NCBI GenBank assembly: GCA_016716745.1
Contig: JADJVD010000003.1
Span: 90,001 to 154,000, forward strand
DNA length: 64,000 nt
Direction: 5' to 3'
DNA from: Hyphomicrobiales bacterium
Lineage (GTDB): Bacteria > Pseudomonadota > Alphaproteobacteria > Rhizobiales > Beijerinckiaceae
Shown here: positions 55,383 to 62,393 of the stretch, piece by piece
How positions within the stretch are numbered: the stretch's first letter is position 1
Layout of the letters: each line of letters begins with the position of its first letter
Notes under the pieces: generated by a model
Told to the model about the DNA's origin: nothing
The model's database searches: none
What the model saw: only the letters and a program-made list of their open reading frames with translations
Made by a program: the position numbers and the translations under genes

Positions 55383-56365
55383 CGGAGCTGCTGCGCGTCG
55401 CGCGCGTCGACAAGACTTTCGCCGCCCCGCCCCGCTTCGGCGACGGGTTGCTGCGCCTGATCGGCCGCGCGCCGCGCCGGGCCGCGTTGCGGGCGGTCAG
55501 CGACGTGTCGCTCGACATGACGCGCGGCGAGGCGCTTGGCCTCGTCGGCGAGTCGGGCTGCGGAAAATCGACGCTCGGCCGCGTCATCGCCGGCGTGCAT
55601 CCGCAAAGCGCCGGGCGGGTGCTGCTCGACGGCGCGCCCGTGACGGATGCGGCCGGCATGAAGACGACGACCCGCGTCCAGATGGTGTTTCAGGATCCCT
55701 TCGCCTCGCTCGATCCGCGCATGCGCGTCGGCGACGGCCTTGCGGAGGGGCCGCTGGCGCACGGGCTGACGACGCGCGCGGGCGCGCGCGACTATGTCGG
55801 CGCATGGCTCGACGCGGTGAACCTGCCGCGCGAGGCGGCGGGGCGATATCCGCATCAGTTCTCGGGCGGGCAGCGCCAGCGCATCGCCATCGCCCGCGCG
55901 CTCGCCATGCAGCCGGACCTCATCGTCTGCGACGAGCCGGTGGCCTCGCTCGACGTGTCGATCCAGGCGCAAATCATCAACCTGTTTCTCGATCTGCGGC
56001 GGCGGCTCGGGCTGACGATGATCTTCATCAGCCACGATCTCTCCGTGGTGCGGCATGTCTGCGACCGTATCGCGATCATGTATCTGGGGCGCATCGTCGA
56101 ACTGGGACCGGGCGCGGAGATCTTCGCGCAGCCGCGCCATCCCTATACGCGTGCGCTGATCGACAGCGCGCCGCGCCTCGCGCTCGACGATGCGACCGCG
56201 GTGTTCCGGCCGATCGAGGGCGAGCTGCCCTCGCCGCTCAATCCGCCTTCGGGCTGCGCCTTCCATCAGCGTTGCCCGCGCGCGCAGGCGCGTTGCCGCG
56301 GGGAGCGGCCGGAGATGAGGACGATCGAGGCGGGGCGCGAGGTCGCCTGCCACGATCCGCTGTAG
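55379..56365 (+). CDS. Peptide ABC transporter ATP-binding protein (DppF type)
   Basis: 328 aa. Walker A GESGCGKST, VFQDPFASLDPRMRVGDG, signature FSGGQRQRIAIARAL, Walker B LIVCDEPVASLD, ISHDLSVVRHVC; C-terminal GCAFHQRCPRAQARC. The last transporter subunit of the MarR-associated operon, followed 10 bases later by the deacetylase gene. Confidence 0.95.
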   Translation: MTELLRVARVDKTFAAPPRFGDGLLRLIGRAPRRAALRAVSDVSLDMTRGEALGLVGESGCGKSTLGRVIAGVHPQSAGRVLLDGAPVTDAAGMKTTTRVQMVFQDPFASLDPRMRVGDGLAEGPLAHGLTTRAGARDYVGAWLDAVNLPREAAGRYPHQFSGGQRQRIAIARALAMQPDLIVCDEPVASLDVSIQAQIINLFLDLRRRLGLTMIFISHDLSVVRHVCDRIAIMYLGRIVELGPGAEIFAQPRHPYTRALIDSAPRLALDDATAVFRPIEGELPSPLNPPSGCAFHQRCPRAQARCRGERPEMRTIEAGREVACHDPL

Positions 56366-56375
56366 GGAGGATCGC

Positions 56376-57260
56376 ATGGAGCCGTGGCGCTGGACGGACG
56401 AGGAGTGGCGCGGGCGCGTCGAGGCGATCCGCGCCGGCCGTTCGCTGAAGCCCCCGCACTGGCCGGGCGGCGCGCGTTGCGCGGTGGCGCTCTCCTTCGA
56501 CAGCGACCACGAGACGAACGAGTTGCGCGACGGCGGCCAGTCGATCGGGCGCATGTCGTGGGGCCAGTACGGAACGCGCGTCGGCGTTCCGCGCATTCTC
56601 GACATTCTGAAGCGCAACGACATTCGCGCCAGTTTCTTCGTGCCGGCGGTGTCGGCCTCGCTGCATCCCGAGGAACAGCTGCGGGTGATCGCCGAGGGGC
56701 ACGAGATCGGCCTTCACGGCTGGATTCACGAGCTGAACTCCGTGCTGCCGGAGGATGTCGAGCGCGACCTGCATTTCCGCTCGGCCGACCGCATCGAGGC
56801 GATCAGCGGCGTGCGGCCGGTCGGCATGCGCACGCCGTCATGGGACTTCTCGCCGGCCACGCTCAAGATCCAGCGCGAACTCGGGCTTATCTACGACAGT
56901 TCGCTGATGGCCGACGACGACCCTTACGAACTTGTCGAGAACGGCGAGCCGACGGGCGTCGTCGAGCTGCCGGTCGAGTGGATTCGCGACGACGCGCCCT
57001 ATTTCAACATGCAGCGCTTTCAGGCGCTGCGCCCCTACACGCCGCCGACGGCGGTGTTCGACATCTTCCGCCGCGAGTTCGACCGCGCCTGGCGGGACGG
57101 CGGACTTTTCCTGCTGACGATGCATCCGCATGTCATCACGTATCGTTCGCGCATCTTCATTCTCGAGGATCTCATCGCGCACATGAAAGCGGCGGGAGGC
57201 GTGTGGTTCGCTCGGCACGACGAGGTGGCGCGGCACTGTCTCGCCGTCTGCCCGGCGTAA
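56376..57260 (+). CDS. Polysaccharide deacetylase (NodB-fold) family hydrolase
   Basis: 294 aa, no signal peptide, so cytoplasmic and unlikely to act on cell-wall polysaccharide. NodB motifs: SFDSDHE (metal Asp), EIGLHGWIHE (metal His pair), MRTPSWDFSP and a terminal TMHPHVI. This soluble subgroup includes PuuE-type allantoinases and other amide hydrolases. The ATG follows GGGAGG. Position after a Dpp importer and before adenine deaminase suggests hydrolysis of an imported ring amide or N-acyl compound; the substrate is not determined. Confidence 0.85.
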   Translation: MEPWRWTDEEWRGRVEAIRAGRSLKPPHWPGGARCAVALSFDSDHETNELRDGGQSIGRMSWGQYGTRVGVPRILDILKRNDIRASFFVPAVSASLHPEEQLRVIAEGHEIGLHGWIHELNSVLPEDVERDLHFRSADRIEAISGVRPVGMRTPSWDFSPATLKIQRELGLIYDSSLMADDDPYELVENGEPTGVVELPVEWIRDDAPYFNMQRFQALRPYTPPTAVFDIFRREFDRAWRDGGLFLLTMHPHVITYRSRIFILEDLIAHMKAAGGVWFARHDEVARHCLAVCPA

Positions 57261-57336
57261 GCGGAGAAGCGGGCGATTTTCGATAGCCGCCGCGCGCGGC
57301 CTGCGCCATGATCGGCTCTCAGGCTGCGAGGTCGGC

Positions 57337-59037
57337 ATGGACGCAGAGGGTCTCAAGCGCGCGATCGCGCAAGGCAGGGGCGAGCAGCCCGCCGATCTCG
57401 TTCTCAAGGGCGGGCGGATCTTCGATCTCGTCACCGGCGCGCTGATCGCGAGCGACGTGGCGATCTGCGGCGATCGCATCGTCGGCACGTGCGGCGTCTA
57501 TGCGGGCGCGCGCGAGATCGACGTGTCGGGCCTCGTCCTCGTCTCCGGTTTCATCGACGCGCATCTGCATGTCGAGAGTTCTCTCGTCACGCCGTTCGAA
57601 TTCGACCGCTGCGTCGCCCCGCGCGGCGTCACCACCGCGATCTGCGATCCGCACGAGATCGCCAACGTCGCCGGACTTGCGGGCATCCGGTATTTTCTGG
57701 AGGCGGCGGGCCGCCTCGTGATGGATTTGCGCGTCAACCTGTCGAGCTGCGTTCCCTCGAGCCCGCTCGAGACGGCGGGCGCGCGGCTCGAGGCGGCCGA
57801 TCTCGCGCCGCTGAAGGATCACCCCAAGGTCATCGGCCTAGCCGAGTTCATGAACTATCCGGGCGTTCTGTCGGGCGATGCGTCGTGCATGGCCAAGCTG
57901 GCGGCGTTTCAGGACCGGCATATCGACGGTCACGCGCCGCTGCTGCGCGGGCGCGATCTCAACGGCTATCTCGCCGCGGGCGTGCGCACGGACCACGAGA
58001 CGACGAGCGCAGAGGAGGCGCTGGAGAAACTCTCCAAGGGCATGGCGGTGCTGATCCGCGAAGGCTCGGTATCGAAGGATCTCATGGCGCTCTTGCCGGT
58101 GCTGACCGAGCGCCACTCCGCGTTCCTCGCGCTGTGCACGGACGACCGCAACCCGCTCGACATCGCCGAGCACGGCCATATCGACCACATGATCCGCACG
58201 GCGATCGCGCATGGCGTCTCGCCGCTCGCGGTCTATCGCGCCGCGAGCATATCGGCGGCGCGCATTTTTGGATTGAAGGATCGCGGCCTGATCGCGCCGG
58301 GCTGGCGCGCGGACGTCGTCGCGCTCGATTCGCTCGAGAGCTGCCGCGCGCGGCTCGTGCTAGCGGGCGGGCGCGTCGTCGACGAGGCGGCGTTTGCGGC
58401 GCGCGAGACCATTCCGCCGGTGGCGCGCCGCTCGGTGCGCGCGCCGCGTCTGGCGGCGGCCGATTTCCGCAAGCCGGCGACCAACGCGGCGAGCCCCGTC
58501 ATCGTCGTGGTTCCAGGCCGCATCATCACGGAGCGGCGCGAGGCGCAATTGCCGGTCGTCGAGGGCGCGCTCGTCGCCGATCCGGAGCGCGATCTCGTCA
58601 AGGTGGCGGTGATCGAGCGGCACGGGATCAACGGCAATCGCGCCGTCGGCTTCGTGCAGGGCTTCGGGCTGAAGCGCGGCGCCATCGCCTCGACGGTCTG
58701 CCACGACCATCACAACATCGCCGTCGTCGGCGTCGACGAGGTGGATATGGCGACGGCCGCCAACCGGCTCGGCGAGATCGAGGGCGGCTTCGTCGTCGTC
58801 GCGGGCGGGGTCGTGCTGGCCGAGGTGGCGCTGCCGGTGGCCGGCTTGATGAGCCTGAAACCCTATGAGGCGGTGCGCGACGATCTCGTGGGGTTGCGCG
58901 CTGCCGCGCATTCGCTCGGCGTCACGCTCGAGGAGCCGTTCCTGCAACTCGCCTTTCTGGCGTTGCCCGTGATCCCGCATCTGAAGATCACCGACCGCGG
59001 CATGGTCGACGTCGACCGTTTCGCGCTGATCGACTGA
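57337..59037 (+). CDS. ade: Adenine deaminase
   Basis: 566 aa amidohydrolase-superfamily enzyme converting adenine to hypoxanthine and ammonia. Metal ligands are in GFIDAHLHVESS and CDPHEIANV; GLAEFMNYPGVL, DGHAPLL, CTDDRNPLDIAEHGHID and the Ade-specific C-terminal domain (ASTVCHDHHNIAVVG, GGFVVVAGG) are all present. Full length for the family. Last gene of the rightward MarR-Dpp cluster; its stop lies one base from the convergent CDF gene. It may act on the cluster's substrate rather than only in salvage. Confidence 0.94.
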   Translation: MDAEGLKRAIAQGRGEQPADLVLKGGRIFDLVTGALIASDVAICGDRIVGTCGVYAGAREIDVSGLVLVSGFIDAHLHVESSLVTPFEFDRCVAPRGVTTAICDPHEIANVAGLAGIRYFLEAAGRLVMDLRVNLSSCVPSSPLETAGARLEAADLAPLKDHPKVIGLAEFMNYPGVLSGDASCMAKLAAFQDRHIDGHAPLLRGRDLNGYLAAGVRTDHETTSAEEALEKLSKGMAVLIREGSVSKDLMALLPVLTERHSAFLALCTDDRNPLDIAEHGHIDHMIRTAIAHGVSPLAVYRAASISAARIFGLKDRGLIAPGWRADVVALDSLESCRARLVLAGGRVVDEAAFAARETIPPVARRSVRAPRLAAADFRKPATNAASPVIVVVPGRIITERREAQLPVVEGALVADPERDLVKVAVIERHGINGNRAVGFVQGFGLKRGAIASTVCHDHHNIAVVGVDEVDMATAANRLGEIEGGFVVVAGGVVLAEVALPVAGLMSLKPYEAVRDDLVGLRAAAHSLGVTLEEPFLQLAFLALPVIPHLKITDRGMVDVDRFALID

Positions 59038-59038
59038 G

Positions 59039-60055
59039 TCAGGCTGCGTGGCGGGCGTGCGGGCAGGCGGCGCCGTCGCGCTCGACCTGCACCGTCGCGT
59101 GATCGACGCGGAAGCGCGCCTTCAATTCGCTCGCCAGCGCGCGCAGAAAGTCATCGCCGGGATGGCCCTGCGGCATGACGAGATGGGCCGAGAGCGCCAC
59201 CTGCGTCGTGCTCATCGACCACACATGCAGGTCGTGCAGGGAGGCGACGCCCTCGCGGCTCGCCAGAAAGTCGCGCAGGCCCATGACGTCGACATGCGCG
59301 GGCGCGGCGCCGAGCGCCATCGCCCAGCTCTGGCGCAGCAGATCCCAGGTGCTCCAGAGGATCACGCCTGCGATCAGCAGGCTGACCATCGGGTCGATCC
59401 GCAGCCATCCCGTCGCCAGCATGAGCAGGCCGGCGACGACGACGCCGGCCGAGACGGCGGCGTCCGCCAGCATGTGCAGGAAGGCGCCGCGGATGTTGAT
59501 GTCGTCCCTGCCGCCGGAGGCGAACAGCCAGGCCGTGGCGCCGTTGATGGCGATGCCGATCGTCGCGACGATCATCATCGTCCAGCCGGCGGCGGGCTGG
59601 GGATCGCGCAGGCGGTCGACCGCCTCCCAGGCGATGGCGCCGACGGCGACGAGCAACGCCAGCGCGTTGAACAGCGCGGCGAGAATCGAGGCGTGGCCCC
59701 AGCCCCAGCTGTAGCGCCGGGTCGGCGCGCGCCTGCCCATGATCGCGGCGATCCAGGCGACGACGAGGCCGAGCACGTCCGACAGATTGTGGCCGGCGTC
59801 GGCGAGCAGCGCCATCGAGTTCGCGGCGAAGCCGTAGCCGGCCTCGATGGCGACGAAGCCGACGTTCAGCGCGATGCCCAGCGCGAAGGCGCGGCCGAAA
59901 TCGGCCGGGGCGTGGACATGCCCGCCGGGGCCGTGCGCATGGCCGCGATGATCGTGGCCGTCATGCGCGCCGCTGTGATCGTGGTCATGGCCGTGCGCAT
60001 GGTCGTGATCGTGGTCATGATCGTGATCATGATCGTGGCCGCCGCGCGCGCTCAT
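59039..60055 (-). CDS. Cation diffusion facilitator (CzcD/ZitB type) with His-rich N-terminus
   Basis: 338 aa proton-coupled metal exporter. Residues ~7-47 form a metal-sensing tail dominated by HD/HG repeats, encoded by a GATCATGATC-like simple repeat near 60003-60045. Six helices follow, with the transport-site HxxxD pairs in AGHNLSDVLG (helix 2) and HMLADAAVSAG (helix 5). The C-terminal cytoplasmic domain has SLHDLHVWSMSTTQVALSAHL. Zn or Co is the likely ion. Starts three bases after the ribB stop. Confidence 0.93.
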   Translation of the reverse strand: MSARGGHDHDHDHDHDHDHAHGHDHDHSGAHDGHDHRGHAHGPGGHVHAPADFGRAFALGIALNVGFVAIEAGYGFAANSMALLADAGHNLSDVLGLVVAWIAAIMGRRAPTRRYSWGWGHASILAALFNALALLVAVGAIAWEAVDRLRDPQPAAGWTMMIVATIGIAINGATAWLFASGGRDDINIRGAFLHMLADAAVSAGVVVAGLLMLATGWLRIDPMVSLLIAGVILWSTWDLLRQSWAMALGAAPAHVDVMGLRDFLASREGVASLHDLHVWSMSTTQVALSAHLVMPQGHPGDDFLRALASELKARFRVDHATVQVERDGAACPHARHAA

Positions 60056-60058
60056 GCC

Positions 60059-61135
60059 TCAGACCCCCAGCGCCTCATGGCCCAGAATCTCGACGCCGAA
60101 GCCGGCGATGCCGACATATTCGCGCGGCGTCGAGGAGAGGTTGCGGATCGAGGTGACGCCGAGATCGCGCAGGATCTGCGCGCCGACGCCGACCTCGCGC
60201 CAGAGCCGCGTCCGCGATTCCTCGCTGGAGGCTGGGGCCTCGATCGGCTCGACGGGCACGCCCGCCGCGCCGTCGCGCAGGAAGACGAGCACGCCGCGTC
60301 CCTCCTTGCGGAATCGCTCCAGCGCGGCGTTGGCGCCGCGCGAGCCATAAAACATGTCTTGCAACACGTTCGGTTTCTGGAAGCGCACGAGCACGTCGCG
60401 CCCGTCGCCGATCGAGCCGTAGACGAAGGCGACGTGCTGCACCGGATCGAAGGGCGAGCGATAGGCGTAGCCGGCGAGCGGACCGATGGGGCTGTCGGTC
60501 GAGAATTGCGCGACGCGCTCGACCAGCTTCTCGCGCGCCTGACGCCAGGCGATCAGATCGGCGATGGTGACGTGCGTGAGCTTGTGGCGTTCGGCGAAAT
60601 CGCTGACCTGCCGGCCCTTGGTGACGGTGCCGTCGTCGTTGACGAGTTCGCAGATGACGGCGACCGGCGGCAGGCCGGCGAGCTTGCACAGGTCGACGGC
60701 GGCCTCGGTATGGCCGGAGCGCATCAGCACCCCGCCGTCGCGGGCGATCAGCGGGAAAACATGGCCGGGACGGGCGAAGTCGGCCGCGCCGACATTCGGA
60801 TTGGCGAGCGCCCGGCAGGTGGCGGTGCGCTCGTCGGCCGAGATGCCGGTCGTCATGCCGGGCTTGTAGTCGATCGAGACGGTGAAGGCGGTAGTGTGCG
60901 CCGAATCATTGTGCGCCACCATCGGGTCGAGGCGCAGGCGGCGCGCCTCCTGCGCGGTGATCGGCGCGCAGACGATGCCGGAGGTGTGGCGCACGATGAA
61001 GGCCATCTTGTCCGGCGTGCAGAGCGAGGCGGCGACGATCAGATCGCCCTCGCCCTCGCGGTCGGCGTCGTCGGTGACGACGACGATCTCGCCGCGGGCG
61101 AACGCCTCGAGCGCCTGGGGAACCGATTGCACCAT
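60059..61135 (-). CDS. ribB: 3,4-dihydroxy-2-butanone-4-phosphate synthase with degenerate GTP cyclohydrolase II domain (RibBX type)
   Basis: 358 aa. The N-terminal DHBP synthase is complete: DDADREGEGDLIVAA with acidic metal ligands, RHTSGIVCAP, and RSGHTEAAVDLCKLAGL. It makes the four-carbon riboflavin precursor from ribulose 5-phosphate. The C-terminal ~150 residues align with RibA, but the zinc motif (normally two Cys-x-Cys-type ligands and an earlier Cys) reads RFQKPNVLQDMFYGSRGANA, with no cysteines, so GTP hydrolysis is unlikely. The ATG at 61135 is chosen; a GTG 11 codons upstream is possible. No FMN riboswitch was recognised upstream. Confidence 0.92.
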   Translation of the reverse strand: MVQSVPQALEAFARGEIVVVTDDADREGEGDLIVAASLCTPDKMAFIVRHTSGIVCAPITAQEARRLRLDPMVAHNDSAHTTAFTVSIDYKPGMTTGISADERTATCRALANPNVGAADFARPGHVFPLIARDGGVLMRSGHTEAAVDLCKLAGLPPVAVICELVNDDGTVTKGRQVSDFAERHKLTHVTIADLIAWRQAREKLVERVAQFSTDSPIGPLAGYAYRSPFDPVQHVAFVYGSIGDGRDVLVRFQKPNVLQDMFYGSRGANAALERFRKEGRGVLVFLRDGAAGVPVEPIEAPASSEESRTRLWREVGVGAQILRDLGVTSIRNLSSTPREYVGIAGFGVEILGHEALGV

Positions 61136-61193
61136 CGCCTTGCCACTCCGCGCGGGCGTGATGCCCACGGGGCAGCGTCTTAGGCGAAAGGGA

Positions 61194-61212
61194 GGGCGCC
61201 GAAAAGGCGCCC
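61194..61212 (-). terminator. Possible terminator after bcsN
   Basis: A perfect seven-base-pair stem GGGCGCC/GGCGCCC with a five-base loop lies just past the bcsN stop on the reverse strand, followed by TCCCTTTC rather than a clean T-run. Confidence 0.45.
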
Positions 61213-61216
61213 GCGC

Positions 61217-62390
61217 TCAGGGCTTCGGCGCAGGCTTCGGCGCGGCCGCGCCCGAGGGGCCGCGATAGGCCTGCGGCGGCAGATCCAGCCGCTGCTGGCG
61301 CGGCACGGAGGGGACCGCGGTCGGCGGCGCTGCGAACTGCGCGACGGGCTGGGCGGCGGGGTGCCCGGCCGGGTATCCCGCGCCATAGGCAGGCGCGTAG
61401 ACCGGGCGCGAGGCGAATTCCGGCTGCGGCGCGTAGGTAAGCTGCGGGTTCTGCGTCACCGGCGGCGGGGCGGCGTGCGGCTGGGCGATGCGGCGTCCCG
61501 ACGCCTTCCTGGCGTAGACGGGGCGGCGGGCGCCGCGCGGAGCGGCGGCGAGGCGCGTTTCGGCCGAGGCGGGCGGCAGGCGGTAGCCGGCGAAGCGGGT
61601 CGGCGAGGCGGGCGCGACGGCGGCCTCGCCCGTCGCCGCCGCCAGCGCGTCCGCGCCGGCCCGCGCGCCTGAAGCAAGCGGCATCGCCAGCGGATCGCCC
61701 GAGGGCTCGATGACCACCGAGCTGGCGATCTGGGCGAGCTGGCGCACGCTCATCCCCTGCCGGCACAGGCGCACGCGCAGCGCGCCTTCGGTCGGCTGGA
61801 TGGTGACGTGGCGCAGCTTCATCGCCGGGGCGAGATCGTCGATCGTCTGCCAGACATAGACGCAGGTCGCCCCGCCCGCCTGCCGGCCTGAAGCGAGGCC
61901 ATAGGGGCCGTAGGCGTTGCGCAGCATGTAGTTGTGGATGCTCATGCGCACGCCGGGGAATTTGGCGTCGAGCTCGAGCTGGATGTCGGAGTCGGCGGCT
62001 TGCGGCAGCACGACGAGATTCTCGTAGCGGTCGCCCTCCGCCTCGGTGCGCAGGGTGATCTCGATGGCGTTCTCGCCGCGCTGGCCGGAATCGCCGGCGA
62101 GCACGATGTCCTGCTTCACGCCATTGGCGAATTTGCGCGCGCGCACCTGCACGACGCGCCCGCCCTCGGGCGGCAGCGCGGCGATCGGCGCGTCGGAGCC
62201 GCGCACGTCCGGCGCCATGCGCGAGGTCATGCTGCGCCACACGCCCGGGTTGAAGGCGCCGCCGGAGACCGTGTTCTCCGTCTCGACGATCTGCGCAGAG
62301 CAGCCCGCCAGCGCCGGCGAGCGCGGCGGCGGCGAGGAGCCGATGCATCGGGAAGGGACGCGGAAGGCGGGGCATGGCGTCGTCTTTCAT
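61217..62390 (-). pseudogene. bcsN: Cellulose biosynthesis protein BcsN, frameshift in signal peptide
   Basis: The mature part matches the BcsN family: ARKFANGVKQDIVLAGDS, FPGVRMSIHNYMLRNAYGPYG, CVYVWQTIDDL and a Pro/Ala-rich tail. BcsN accompanies bacterial cellulose operons in Rhizobiales. The frame of the mature part has no ATG, GTG or TTG before residue MTSRM and opens with LAGCSAQIVETENT, a perfect lipobox. The expected signal peptide (MHRLLAAAALAG) lies in the other frame, starting at an ATG at 62390 or inside it. One extra base within 62300-62345 separates them. Annotated as broken, but a single sequence error would make it intact, as a ~390-aa lipoprotein. Confidence 0.78.
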
Positions 62391-62393
62391 GGG

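Noticed and set aside
59990..60050. CRISPR-like or satellite repeat
   Set aside because: The repetition is explained by the His/Asp codons of the CDF N-terminus; no spacer structure is present.
61136..61216. FMN riboswitch before ribB
   Set aside because: The 80-base leader is too short and lacks the conserved RFN elements; only a terminator-like hairpin is present.
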